A program made the position numbers and the translations under genes. From positions 27,566,001 to 27,630,000 of the forward strand of contig NC_092592.1 of the NCBI RefSeq assembly GCF_047663525.1: a stretch of 64,000 bases of DNA. Direction: 5' to 3'. A model generated the notes under the pieces. That model did not search any database. It saw only the letters and a list, made by a program, of their open reading frames with translations, and had not been told where the DNA came from. This DNA is from Anas platyrhynchos. Lineage: Eukaryota > Chordata > Aves > Anseriformes > Anatidae. This document shows positions 11,358-23,610 of the stretch, in pieces (position 1 is the stretch's first letter; each line of letters starts with the position of its first letter).

Positions 11358-13599
11358 GTCATTAATTATTGGCTTAAGCCTCCACCGGTGGGTTCCAGCA
11401 ACGAAGGGAAACCTCTGTGACAGGGCAGTGCCAAGCTGTCACACCTCAAGGATTACATATACGGCCTTGTCTCCTGCCTTGCAGTGAGTCTGGGCATCTG
11501 TTGTTCATGGTACCAAGCATTTCCCCTGCTTTTTGAGACCTACTGCCTGGTGCACAGCACCCTGGATTAGGAGAGGTACTAGAAGGATTTATTAGCAAAC
11601 AAAGTTCACAGGGACAATGGGAGATGGTCCCCATGCCAGCAGCCTCACACCTTGCTCCACCACTCAACCTGACATCCCCTGCATCTTGATGTGTGCTGTC
11701 GTCTTTGCTGGGAAACAAAAGCTCAGCAGCTGCCCCTGCGCCAGCAGAGAATACCAGACAAAAAAAAAAAAAAAGGACAAGCAACACGCACTATTTTTCA
11801 TCTGCATATAAAACTCTGCAGGGCTAGTGAAGATTCGCTCATTAGATGCAGAGTGCCTGACCTCAGTGGGGTCCAAAGGGGCTGCAGGGATGAGAATTAA
11901 TTAGATGGAAAAAATCTGGCCATCCTCAACCCCGACCAGTCATGAACTAATCCCATAAATGCATCTGCGCTCCAGCTAGGAAAGAGATGATGACACAGGA
12001 CAGGGAATGGGGTGAGAAAAGATCATCCATGCTTCTGACAGCCACATGCAGAATCCTTATTCCCTGCCCTCTGGTGCCTCCCTATGAGAGGAGTCTGTGT
12101 TACAGAAAGTCTGGGTGTTGCCGGAGGGTGGGGAGGCTGCAGAGGAGGAACAGGGCTGGCAGAGCACGTGGAAATACAGAGATACCAGGGGAGCTGCTAA
12201 TCCTGCTCCCTGGGGCTGTTAGGGTGACCAAACCAGTGATGCTCACACACTTGGGATAGGGACACACTCCCAAATTTCTCTTCCTGGGCCAGGGCTGTCC
12301 TCAGGCCCCTGGAAGCTTTTTCCCTGGTGCTGGGGTGTGCAAGGATTAAGCTGCTTGTGTGAGCTGAGCTGGATGGGATAAACCAGGCTCCTCTGTGTCC
12401 CTGAAGCAGAATCAGCCCAGACTTCAATCTTCACCAAATGGACACACCCGTGTTTGAAAAATGTCTGCTTGCACCCGTGTATCTTCTGCACCTCCAGCGC
12501 TTGGAGGGGTCCCACTAGGAACATCACTGCTTGGGACGCAGAAAAGAGGCTGGAGGGACCAATCCTGCCCTCCCTGAGGGAGAAGGACATGGAGGTGAGT
12601 CCCGAAAGGCCCAGGAGCTGCTGTTCCTCCAGCTCCAGCGGGGACAGGAGACCAAGGACAGAGATGGAAAGCCACTTCAGCATCTCCCCTCCCACCGCAG
12701 CACTGCGCGCTGATCAACCCCGTGTCACCTTACAAGCCACTTAATCCCTTCCGTCATGCTTCTCAAGGAAGGGGGTGTGCAGGCCAAGCTTTAGCTGCCA
12801 CCAGCTGCCCCAAAGTCATATGCCAAGCGTCTGCAGGAGCATGTGCAGGGGGACGTGACTGACACCTCGCCGGTCCCCCGCACCTGGGAATCGCCCAGCC
12901 TGGCAACCCCAGGCCCAGCTGGCCCTTTGATCTCTGCAGGGGCTGAAGCCGGTTCCTCTCCGCTCCAGCTTTGGGGAGGATCATTTTGATTTTGTCTGGA
13001 CATCTCACATCCTGGCAGGTGTCAGTCTTGGATTCCAAGATGCCTCGGAGGGGGAGGTGGGAAAAGATTGTAAAAATAAATACAATGTCTGTGCCCACCC
13101 TTCCTCTCGGTCCATGTGCTGGGGACTTTTTTTTTTGATATCTGGAAGGGCCTTCTCCTCTCTGACAATACCAGCAGCCTTCAAAAGAGCGGCTACACAC
13201 CTACTACTGCAGGAAATATCACCCTCAGCGTTTTTGGAGCACCCAGAAGTGGAGATGTGGGTAGCTGGGTGACCTGGAGACAGCCTGTGCCCTGCCTCAG
13301 CACATTGTCCATCATCTCTGCTGGGGAAGGGGCCAGAGAGACCACTGGACACACACGGGGCTGGAGGACAGAGCAAATAACTTATACTCGTCGCAGCTGC
13401 CCTGCACCGAGTCCCACCAGCTCCTGCTTCTACTGGTTGAGCAGTGTAATGAGCAGTCCGCACTGCTCCCTGTGAGGAGCTGCTGTAGAAATAAACCAGC
13501 TACTAACCAGGGCCCATTAAAGAATAAGAAGAGGGTCAGTGTGCCCTGGTGTTTCTTCGGAACAGTTCCCCAGTCTTCAGTGATCTTTGATCAGAAATT
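11358..13599. other. Non-coding gene desert sequence
   Basis: Unique sequence with an A15 tract at 11760-11774. A small TTAATTAG-bearing patch near 11895 is isolated. ORFs here lack domains. Confidence 0.55.
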
Positions 13600-14010
13600 T
13601 CCTAAGCCAAATGTTGTGGCTTTGTATGTAATAGCAGCTCTTTTTTTTTTTTTTTTTTTTCCCATGCAATTTTTTTAGTTCCCTTTTGAACCCCTTTAAG
13701 CAGCTACCATCCACATACCCCAAGGCGAGGAGTCCCACAGGTTAGCTGCACACAGTGCAAAGAATTCCTCTTTCCATTCGTTCTCCTGCTGCTTTTATTT
13801 GGCAGCTTTGGTTCTTGTATTGAAAGAAAGAGCAAACTGTCATTCCTTATTTACCAGTTCAATAATACTCACCTCTATCACCCAGCCTGCCTCTGGTCTT
13901 TCACTTGCTGAAGGGTCTCAGCTCAGCATGGATAACATGGTACAGATGCCATGTTATCCCTTTGACCATCCTTGTAGCCCCTTCCTTTTTCTCATCATGT
14001 CATGCTAGAT
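13600..14010 (-). repeat. Ancient CR1-type LINE fragment, antisense
   Basis: The succession of phrases matches the 3' part of old CR1/L3-like LINEs read on the minus strand: the equivalents of 'ctttaagc..catccac', 'ttccacaggtta', 'gttcttgtattga', then 'tccttatttacc' and 'acctctatca'. Divergence is high, so the boundaries are approximate. It contains a T18 tract (about 13641-13660) and an 11-bp perfect inverted repeat at 13930-13959. Confidence 0.6.
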
Positions 14011-14099
14011 CCACTTTTGAGGGAAAACCAGAACTGCACTCCAGGGCTGACTATTCCACCTTGCTCACAGCAGGTAGGGCATCCAGAGAGCTGTGTGCT

Positions 14100-14490
14100 G
14101 TTCTTGGCATCATGCTGCAACAGAGATAAACACTTTGAAAATCTGACCTTGGAAGGAAAATTGAAGGAATTGCATTTATTTTGCCCCAGAAAAGAAAGGA
14201 CCAGAAGGTAGCAAGCAAAAATATTTCAGCATATAAGTTTTTTATACAAGGACACAGATGGATCGCTCTCCATATTCAGCGTGAGGACAGGACAAGGGAA
14301 GCGAGATTCCATTTGCAGCAGAGATTATTTAAGTTGGATGTTAGGAACCTCCTTCAACTCTAAGCACACACAAACCCAGGAGCAAGCTGTCGGGAAGGGA
14401 TGGAGTCTCTTTCACTGGCAGTATTTACAAGCAGGTTGGGCACCCATCTGTTGGGAGGGTTTGGGGAGAGCTGTCTTGCAAGACCATCTA
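14100..14490 (+). repeat. Ancient CR1-type LINE fragment, sense
   Basis: Recognisable CR1-like phrases in order: 'ggacaggacaaggg', 'ttaagttggatgttaggaa', 'ggatggagtctctttcactgg', 'tttacaagcaggttgg' and 'catctgttgggagggtttgg'. Truncated and diverged. It lies immediately beside an antisense CR1 fragment, so the two insertions are separate or one was later inverted. Confidence 0.65.
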
Positions 14491-16830
14491 TCAGGGTCCC
14501 TCCAGCCTCACATTTCTCACTCCATGTTCCCTCTGTTGAACCATTCGGCTAGGACAGACCGTGCCATCCGGGGACTGGGGACACTCTGCCAAAGGGCCTG
14601 AGGGAATGAACAGCACTAAGAGGAAATCTGTGCGAATCTATTATCTGTACTCTGCTGAATGCAGGGAGGGTCTCAGTATCAAGCACATCCCCAGTGGGAA
14701 CTGCCTTCTCACCTCCCTCTGCTCCCCCAAAATGTCACTGCTCTAATTTCAGAGGAAATAGTAAAGGAAAACTTGACAGGGCCAATGTGAATTTTGATCA
14801 CTTGCAGCTCCACTGGCTTTTCCTTTGCACTTTTTATGGGACTTCTTGGGATCCCACAGACTGAAGGCTAAAAGCTGTTGATGACAATTGTATGTTGTAG
14901 GCTCATCCCTCTTCCAGTGTCACAGCATCTGAGGCCAAGCTGAGGGACCAAACCTCACCTGCATCAAAGCAGAGATACCTGTTCCTGGCTGTTTGGGCAG
15001 CCACTCCTCAGGTGCCCGGGAAGATACATGTAGATCAGACAAACAATGAACCTCCCACTGCCCAATGGACTTCACTGAGGACAAAGTTTTTAATAGGGAC
15101 ATCTTTTTAAGAGTTTACACCACAAGATGCTGTTTGCCATTGCTTCCTCCTCTGTTAGAGCACTGTGAGTTCCCTACTTCTGTGCTGTGGTGAAGGGATG
15201 GTAAAGAGATGGATTAAATAGGCCAGACATGCACAGGCCACCCAAGAGCATGGGGTTGCAGGCAATCAGTTCCACTATCTGTCCCTGAGGGCAGTCACAT
15301 TCTGGCTGAAGACACCAATGAACTGCTCTATCAACACTGCATTCATCATGGGAATCTTCATAAATGACTGGGCTTAATTAATGTGTCTTCCACAGACTGT
15401 CAGGGCACATGTTAACTGCAAAGGATCATTCAGGTTGCAGTACCAACCCTGCAAAGATGCTCAACTCCACCAAGATCTGCTGGTGCCCCTCTCCCTCTCC
15501 AGATTTGTCTGCATGGCTGGTGCTGTACAGTCATTGCTGATGCTTTCCCTTCCCTCTCTCCTAGCTCATGCAAGGCATGGCCACAAAGCAACCCATCTTT
15601 TTGCACTTGTAAATGCATTTTACAGAGTTGTAAATGTTCTTATTGATTCTTCAGCCTTATTATCCTCACTGCTCAGCCAAGAATTAACTTCCATTTGAGG
15701 ATAAATTATTAATCAGCCTTCCCCAGGTCTATTTCATAATCATTTCCACCATCCTCGCTGTCACATAAGAAGGATTTGCATATTTATTCTGCCACTTTTC
15801 CCCAGAACAGTACGTGGGAGCCCATGTTTACCTGCAGTCTCGTAAATCACTTTCCATACCTTATAAAAGCATTGCTTTTAGAGAGAGCCGGCCCTGCACA
15901 GTGCAGTCCAAGTCCCTCTGACTCATTTACTTTGTGGCATATTTTTGCAGGCTAATACTTTTCCTTTTCACTTCTCTGCTTTTTCATTGCTTATTTATGA
16001 TACCCTGTAGGGTAAAACTGTGTGGTTTGTTCAACAACCCATAACAAAAACACACAAGCTTCCAGCCTTGTACCGACTGTCTCCGGTCCCTGGCCCAGCT
16101 TGCACAGGCGAGCGTGTTGAGCTGGTGTTTTGGCTTTCGGCATTGTTTTCCCCAGACGGTCAGAGATGAGCAGCCCGTGTGCCCTACTCAAGGCACGGAT
16201 GTGTTTCTGCAGTACAGAGTGCTGCTCAGGGCAAAGCGTTTGGGGAATGGTGGGGAGGGAAGCGGGTGGGAGCATGGTGAAGCTAATGGCACCTATCTAG
16301 GAAGGGGCAATGTTTGCGGTCACAGCAAGTCCGGTGGAGGGAGCTGAGCAACTCAAGGGCTGGTGTCTTAAACAGCATGCAGGAGGCCACATTCTAGGAT
16401 TAAAACCCAGGCATTGCAGTGCCCTGAGTGCACAGGCAGGCAGGCAATGGGTGAGCAGGTTCTCCCCAGCGCTGCCCTCCTCCTTGTGCCAGCCATGTTA
16501 TGGCTCCCAATGGGATTTGTGTGGTGAGTGAGCGCACAGGCTGATTCCTTCCAGCAGATGGTAGCAGGAGTATATGAGGGGACAGTCATCCACACTGGGA
16601 CCCCCAGCTGGACACCACGTCACCACCTCACAGCAAGGCTAATGTCCAGGGAGAATGGCTGCCAAGTGAATAGCACCCAGAGCCGAAGCATCCTGGGGCA
16701 CCATGGCCATCCCTTGGTGCTTGGGCCATGGATAGTGTGTGCTTAATGAAGGACGTGCTATTCTGGCGGGGAGATCATATAACAAATGGTTTGTGCTCAT
16801 GGACACAGCAGACGGCTGGGGTCTGTTGGC
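14491..16830. other. Non-coding gene desert sequence
   Basis: Apart from the octamer-bearing patch at 15700-15860, nothing is distinctive. Short CR1-like resemblances (about 15200-15330) were too weak to annotate. Confidence 0.5.
15700..15860. promoter_or_regulatory. AT-rich segment with a POU octamer
   Basis: A perfect octamer ATTTGCAT at 15774-15781 sits in a repeat-free AT-rich stretch (from the AATTATTAATCAG just before to about 15850). Weak enhancer candidate. Confidence 0.2.
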
Positions 16831-16902
16831 CAAGATGGCGGCAGTGGGACAGAACAAGATGGCTGCCATGACAATGGGCAAGATGGCAGCCAAGGCGCAG
16901 GC
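16831..16902 (+). repeat. Three 24-bp units each starting CAAGATGGC, YY1-like array
   Basis: CAAGATGGC starts at 16831, 16855 and 16879, exactly 24 bp apart; a weak fourth unit (CATGATGTGGCC) starts at 16903. CAAGATGGCGGC is the canonical YY1 binding sequence, and units 2 and 3 keep the CAAGATGGC core. The unit remainders differ, so only the site is preserved. Because 24 is divisible by 3 the array reads as a repeated Lys-Met-Ala-Ala in one frame, but no real gene is evident. Confidence 0.85.
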
Positions 16903-18899
16903 CATGATGTGGCCACTGCACTGCAGGAATTGATTTACAGCCCTCCTTAAAGTCTGCCCCATTGTCCTCGAGTTTTGTTTGAAAACCTCCACCCCAGACC
17001 TCATGTCCTGTTCTGCCTCGCCTCAGGAGCCAACAAAGTCACAGGCATTGTCCCTGTACATAATTCCATGCCTCTGTCTCCTCTCTCCATGTCCCTCCTT
17101 CATTCTTCCACCTTCTCTATGCATATTCCCAGCTGTCCTATTTCATGGCACCAGGACACTGGACACCACAGAGAAATTTCCATCTTGGCTTTTTTTTTTT
17201 TTTTTTTTTTTTCATTTGCTCTAAAAGTAAAGATTTTACTCTCCTGATTACAGAGAAAGCTTAAAAATGTGATGTGAGTACAGCGGGAAGACTGGAGACT
17301 AATCAATAGAAATCAAAAGGAGCCATTAAACAAGCGGCTGAACAGAAGGACACGGGTGGCTGAGGTGAGCATGGATCCATTTCACAAGCAGAAACAAAAG
17401 CAATCTTTCTTGGAGCTACACAAGGCGAGAGAGAAGCAGGCAGATCCACCAGGAGACTGGATGAGAGGACAGGTGGGGGCAGCTATCAGTGCTAAAAGAC
17501 ACAGTCTGCAGATGAGCAAAGAGTGAAGACCAGTAAAATCCTGCTGGGTACATTAATGAGCAGAGTTAGATTGGATGTAATTACCTGGCAAGCCTCTTAA
17601 CACCCAGGTTAGCATGCCATGGCATCCACACCGTATCATGGTGAGGCAAGCAGGAGCGAGGTGCAGTGAGGGTGGTAGATCAACAGCAAGAGCATCGCCT
17701 GCATCTTGCTTTGCTAGGGGAATCTTTTATTTTGCTGCACGGTAGCAGGGCTGTATTAGCATTTCAGCAAGCACATGGAGTGATTTCCTTCAGGAAGACT
17801 TGCTGGGAATAGCCAGATGTATGTTTTTATATATACAGCACATATACAGAGGTGTTGCCATCTGCCAGAGGGCTTTGTAGCAGGTCTATTCCACTGGTTA
17901 ACAGTATATTTCACTCCTCTAAGCCCAATGCCTTTGTCCCCAATTTGTCTGTGATATATGGTTGCTGCCAGAGTGCTGCAGTTTTGGGGTTTAGCATGGT
18001 TTCCTGTGGTAGTGATGTTTAGGCACCTTGTTTGCAAGTTTGCCTGCCTGTCTTCTCCTTAACGACTTTTGAAACTGTTGGACAGTTTCAAGTGATTTTG
18101 ACAGAAGGGAGGAGGTCTCAAAGATGTGAAGTTCTGGCAGGATTTAGGAAAATACATGCTTGGGAAGAGGAGATAGCCAAATTAGCTCCTTCTCTGAGAT
18201 GAAGAGCTCAAGCTGTGAAAGAAGACCAGTACCCCCTTGCCTTCTTTCTTTGTGCTGCTCAGTGTAGCTGGTCCTCCCTGAAGCAGTCCGGCTGCTCTGC
18301 TGTGAAGATAGGCTTCAGTTTATCTGGTAGAGGATGCAGTGCAATAAAGATGTGTCTGTAGCACAGCTAAGAGTGAAACTGAGAGACGTTTGCTCCAACA
18401 CTTGTTGTGCACAGACCTCAGGAGAACTTGCATTCTGTTTTGCAAAGCTATGATAATGCTTCCTGGTCACAGCAGCTACCCACCTTGAAGATGTCTGTCT
18501 CCTGTTACTGTGCCCATTTTCTGAGACCCCAGCTTGGGTCCAGATGATGGGGGTACTCCTCTGTGAAGGTGTGGGGTGTTTTTGTGTTGGGTGCTGGAGG
18601 ATGGGGATGTCAGGGCACAGTGTGGACCTTCCGCAGAGGGAGCTGTTGGGCATGTGTTGCTGTGTGTGACATTTGACAGGTCTGCAACATATGCTGCATC
18701 CCACCACAGGCCCGGGCTGTCCTCCGAATCAGCTTCCAGCCTGTCTCAACGTGAGGTTAAACCCTCACTGGGGAGTGGAAAAGCAGAGAAGCAGCAGATG
18801 GAACCAATCAATTTGCCACCCGAAAACCGATCGATTTGTGGGCACCCCTCCCCATCCGAAGGCAGGGTGGGAACAGGCCCTGGCTGCTGCATGCATGCA
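16903..18899. other. Non-coding gene desert sequence
   Basis: T23 tract at 17190-17212. GATGTAATTACCTGG near 17575 and CCAATCAATTTGCC near 18803 are isolated homeodomain-like sites. No gene is visible. Confidence 0.5.
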
Positions 18900-19660
18900 G
18901 GAAAGATCAGTGGGCAGCCCATAATAAACCTTGAATGTATTTCCAGCCATAAAATGCTTGACGTGCCTTCAGAGAGGCTGTTGAAATCCCTGATTTGCAG
19001 CTGGCACTCATTTTCCATCGCAGGTAGTAAAAAGACTCAGCCAGAGCGCTCAGATATTTCATACTCGGGGTCCGTCGCCATCCCCCAGCCCCGCGGCAAG
19101 ATCTCTGGGACTCACACACCTCCTCCCGCTTCCTTCTCAGGGCTCTCCTTTCCCTTCAAACGCAGATCCGGACCCGGTGCAGATGACGGGACTGCGAGAT
19201 AACAAGCAGGAGTGGCAATTTCAGGAAGTGGTCGGCCCTTGTAAATCCTCGCGGGGGCTTCCTCTGTCAGAGGAGCCATCCGGGGAGCGGGACATGTGCG
19301 GGCTGAAGTCACGCCTGTTAGGGAGGTATTTGTTCTTCTGGCCCCCGCGGCCGAGCCCGGTTGTTGTAACATCCCTCGAGCCGGGATCTGGTTGCAGCAA
19401 TAAAGTTGGGCGGGTCGGGTTCCTGGCTGGGCAGGAAAGAGTTATTGATCAATGCCACCGATCCTTCCCACCTTCCTCCTCCTGTCCCAGGGCGGATGTA
19501 ACAGATACCGGGAGAGGTGGGAAGGAAAGCTGGGAAGATGCTCTGCTGGGGAGCGGAGGGTGGCACAGCCAGGACAAGGACATGGGGGAGGTTAAACACA
19601 AGCTGAGCGAAGCGCAGGAGCTTTTAAATGTCTCCAGATCGGGGCTGCAGGTGGATGTGG
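18900..19660. promoter_or_regulatory. Candidate CNE, balanced composition
   Basis: About 750 bp of non-repetitive sequence with raised CpG content. Contains GCGAGATAACAAGC (GATA-type), GTTATTGATCAATGCC with the palindrome ATTGATCAAT at 19444-19453, and a CAATAAAG motif. A broad regulatory element or small CpG-rich enhancer is possible; edges are uncertain. Confidence 0.3.
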
Positions 19661-20249
19661 TTCACTCCGCGGCTGAGCAAATGCATCTGCAAATATAGGA
19701 GGGAACAGGGAGGGGGTGTTAGTGTTTCTTAGTGTTTCTCCATCCATTTGCTCAGCAGACATCCCAAGGCCCTGCTCTCTCTCTCATGTCCCTTTGGGTG
19801 CCCAGGCTGCAGCAGCTCCATGCCTCGTGCATGCCCCAGCGATCGGTGCTGGGGATGGATGCTGACAGGAGCGCTCAGACGTTCCCTGAATGCTGGATGC
19901 ATGCACCCAAACCCTGCAGCACCATGTCTGTGAGCACTTTCCCTCTGCGAGTTAAGCTGGGAGCAATTCAGAGGCAGCTCGTTATGCTCTGGGTCTGGAG
20001 AGACATGGGGGGACACTGATCCAGAAGAGAGGTCTCACCAGAGCAGGGTAATACAAGGGAAAACTAACTCTAAAGGAACAGCATACTCATGTCTTGAATT
20101 GTACAGGATCTCCAAGGGATATTTTCTCTCCTGCAGTGTTGCTGAGATCATTGATGAACAACCACTACGCGCCCACTGGGGAGATCTTTGGCCTGTGGCC
20201 TGAGACCCAGCACCTTGGCCAGCTAGTCCCGCTTCATCATTTTTGATCC

Positions 20250-20415
20250 TCGCCAAATATTATGACTATAATAAGATTGATATTAGTAATACAGCTAACA
20301 GTTGAGGTAATACTAATAAAATAATATTGTACTCCTCCATCCAAGGAGCTTGACGCTTTTAAAGGAGTTTAAGTCTCATGGCATCCATCCCACTCCAGGA
20401 AAGCTTATTTAGGCA
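20250..20415 (+). repeat. Possible fossil of an ancient tetrapod interspersed repeat
   Basis: The segment CCATCCAAGGAGCTTGACGC, then TTTTAAAGGAGTTTAAGTC, parallels a dispersed sequence I recall (CCATCCAAGGATCTCAAAGC, then a TTTACAAAGGAGGTAAGT-like part), preceded by AT-rich DNA with several 'aatatt' and 'taataata' motifs. Diverged and unnamed. Confidence 0.3.
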
Positions 20416-22029
20416 GCAGCAAAGCCTCCTCACCACCTTTGAGGAGTGCAGCCTCCTCCAAGGTGGAGCACAGCAGCTATTTATGAGGATGCAATAACAA
20501 TCCACAGCAATCTGGGCCAAGCAATGAAAGCAAATACCATATTCAGGGCAATTATAGGGACTATAGAGAAGATAATGTACCAGGACACTCCTCTGAACCA
20601 CTAGGCTTTTAGGAGGTGTGTTAGGGGACTTTTTTGAGGTGTTCATATCCTGCTGTGGTCCATCACAAAGACCTCTGGCTCTGGAAGTGGTGTGGTCTCT
20701 ATCTCCACCCTGGGCACCCATCCCCTCCTGATTTTCAAAGCAAGGTCCTGCTGTGCAGTGTCCTCTTGATGACTAGAGAGCATTTTCAATCCACCACATT
20801 TTCTTCTGTGGCCTTGTGGAAGTCACAGATACCACCAGCCCAGCCTGAACATCTGCCGTGGAAGCTGCACTGAGACCTAGAGCCATGAGGAGCTTGCAGA
20901 GAGAAAGCCAAAGCTTTTCTGCTCATCAGCACACGGTGCGCTGCCCTCCCCTCCTGCAGGCTTTGATGAACGCAGAACTAGTTAGCAGCACTGGTGTGAG
21001 TGGGTCCGAGAGGTCATGCTGAAAAATGGCACTTTGTCAAAAATGTCATTTCAGCAGCATTTCATTGCCTTTTTCTTTAAATGAAAAATTTCAGAAGGAA
21101 ATGAAGCCAATGTGTTATTTCACCGTGATTTGAAATTTTTTGCTTGCTGGTTCTTTAAAACAGCTCTTCCCCATGCCTGGACTCCTCACCCTCTTTCAGT
21201 ACATCATTTACAGCCCAAGAAGCAGATCTCTGTCATTCTTCAAATGCAGCTTTACCTTTACTTGGTGCTTCCTCTACTCAAAAAAAGGTGTACAATGGCA
21301 AAATGAAGATGTAATGGCTTTCAGCATCACGGGGAGAGGAGGGGTGAGGGGTGAGGGAGCCTGTCCTAGCCTGCCTCAAAACCCTCCCCCATCTCTGCCT
21401 TCCCTCTGCCTGGGGAAGAGCGCAGGAACTCACCTAGGACCCTGGAGACAGACTTTCAGCAAGGAAAAGGCTGCTGCTGTGCGTGTCAGGAGTGATTTGA
21501 TCAGCAAGAGAGATGAGCACCTCCAGCACTGACATCAGGGGACAGGCAGAGGAGAGTGCGAAAAAGCTGATGATGGGCAGCAGGACTGCAGTGCACAGCA
21601 GGGTGCAGAGACCCAGGGCTGGGGGAGGACCCGCAGCCTGGACATGGGTCTCTGCTGGGGATGGAGGAGCTCAGAGGTGCCTTGTGGGCTGACAAGACTG
21701 ATGCTGTGCTGAATATCTTCTCCAAAAAAATCAGCCCCCCTGCTCCCATCTGGGATAACAGTTTAAGAGCTTTTAGGGCAAAGCTGTGTACCTGTGCTGG
21801 CTGGGACTAAAACCAATTGTATGGCACCAAGAACACACATACGTGTTTGCCCATATGTGCTAACACCCCACATATTACATATTACCTCTGAAAATACGAG
21901 TGAATTCAGCATAAGGGGGATCAGCTTTACCCAAACCCTTCCTGGCAGACCCTATTTTGTATCGGCCACCCCACAGCCTTCCTCTGTGCTCACCAAGGAG
22001 CAGTGGGAACAGGCTGTATAAGCCAGACC
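20416..22029. other. Non-coding gene desert sequence
   Basis: Unique sequence, AT-richer at 21030-21160. No supported feature. Confidence 0.5.
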
Positions 22030-22260
22030 CCTCAGAAAAACCTGGCTCAGGTTTGCCGATCTGAAACCCTTTCCAGTTTTTTAAAACCTCTTTTCAACAT
22101 GAATTCAGTGCTAGTGAAAGGCACTGGATTGTCAGCCGTGGACAGCGACATATCTTATTTATCCATGGAGTTTTGGAGGTCCTACAACAACAGGTCCCTT
22201 GTCCTGTTATTTTCAAGATTAGATATCCGGCGAGCGAATTCCCATGAGGGTTTCCAAGCA
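22030..22260. promoter_or_regulatory. Candidate CNE beside a TG microsatellite
   Basis: Non-repetitive AT-balanced segment with CGACATATCTTATTTATCC, TTTTCAAGATTAGATATCC and TTAAAACC. A (TG)n tract follows at 22281-22304. Motif evidence only. Confidence 0.28.
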
Positions 22261-22793
22261 GAGGCCAGATGTGATGCACACTGTGTGTGTGTGTGTGTAT
22301 GTGTGCTCCAAACCACGTAGTGCTCTGTCTCATCCTGGCACACCAAATTGTCTGGGCCACCAAGACCCTCAAGGTCCTTCTGTGACCTCTCTGGCTCAGC
22401 AGTTTCTGAGAGCCACAAATTGCTTTCAAGGGCTGGACTCCCACCAAGCCCAAATCCTGGCATTACAGCATGTCCTAGAGGGCTGTGAGTATATTTTTGC
22501 CTCCCATGCAGCCAGCCACTTCAACACGTAATCCTCTTCAAGGATGCTCACGGGGTATAGGCCTTTGGGTAATATCCCCTTCCTTGGAGCTATTTCCCTC
22601 CTTTAACAGCCAGACACTTTCCAGAGCCCTTTCAATACATCTCGCTTTCCTCTGCCCTCTCATCATCACAGCATTTTGCCATCTGCTTGTATTTATTTCC
22701 TTAGGGAATAACTCCCCTTTATTTTTAGATTCCAGGGGCAAAATGCAGTCAGGAGGCTGTGGGTGGGGGTTAACCTCTTTTAGCCTCTACCTT

Positions 22794-22821
22794 AAAAAAA
22801 AAAAAAAACCCAAAACATGGG

Positions 22822-22859
<38 letters not shown>
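22794..22859. repeat. Two long poly(A) tracts (A15 and A38)
   Basis: A15 at 22794-22808 and A38 at 22822-22859, followed by A-rich sequence with CAA units to about 22905. No retroposed gene or LINE body is recognisable before the tract, so it is called a simple repeat rather than a retrocopy tail. Confidence 0.9.
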
Positions 22860-22861
<2 letters not shown>

Positions 22862-23039
22862 ACAGCAGCAACCCCAAAACAACCACAATAACAAAAAAAT
22901 CAGCACCAGAAATTCTGCAGAGGGTCACAGCATGGTATTACCATCACATCTACAAAGAAGCCCCCCTGTCAAAAGCCCTCTCTGCCCCTCTGCGTGTGAT
23001 TCTCAGCCTCACAGTCTGCTGGTGTCTCCTTGCCTCTAT

Positions 23040-23580
23040 TTATACTAAAGCCCTTGCAGAATAAAACATCCATGTAAAATCCAATTTCCTCTGAATCTCT
23101 CTCGGAGACGAGGCCTCGAGATTGAGTAGATAACCTCTGCAGTAATTGCCTGAACCACTCCTGTTTGCTGGAAAGGTGAGATCCATTTTTCAATTATCTA
23201 TCTGCAGTGACAGCAGCGAGCAGCGGAGCTAAGAGGAAGGAGAGAGAGGGAGAGAGAGAGAGAGAGGAAATCCAGCCAACAAGAGCCGTCTGTGTCAATC
23301 CTGGCAAACGGGAGGTACGATAGATGTGGTCACAGTTCCTGCCATCAATATCCTCTAATATAAATGTCAGCGATGCCATTTTACCCACAGTCATTTCCCA
23401 CAATGCTGATTACATTATCGTATAATAGAGGGGCGCCAGCCGCACCGCTTTCTCTCCTAACCCTCCTTGCGGTAATGTGTCAATAGCCTGCCTCCATGAA
23501 ACAAGTCAATTTTCTGCAGGCTTGGCAGCGGAATAAATCTGCCGACTATCTAGAGAGCTGGAGATATTTATACACACCGC
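23040..23580. promoter_or_regulatory. Candidate CNE, among the strongest of the gene desert
   Basis: Over 500 bp of complex AT-rich sequence: ATAAAACATCC, GAGATTGAGTAGATAACC, GCAGTAATTGCC, TTCAATTATCTATCTG, ATCAATATCCTCTAATATAAATG, CTGATTACATTATCGTATAATAG and GGAGATATTTATAC. Only a short GA tract (23239-23264) interrupts it, and a (CT)n microsatellite (about 23585-23610) bounds it on the right. No ORF or repeat family fits. Confidence 0.45.
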
Positions 23581-23610
23581 GTCCTCTCTCTCTCTCTCTC
23601 TCTCTCTTTC

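Noticed and set aside
16739..16933. Short ORF with repeated Lys-Met-Ala-Ala
   Set aside because: Created by the 24-bp YY1-like array, whose period is a multiple of three. No other coding sign.
20030..20170. Antisense CR1 fragment
   Set aside because: The phrase 'gaggtctcaccagagcagggtaatacaa' resembles CR1 but the neighbouring sequence does not continue the match convincingly.
22480..22860. Processed pseudogene with a poly(A) tail
   Set aside because: The A38 tract is not preceded by any recognisable mRNA-like or LINE sequence, nor are target-site duplications visible.
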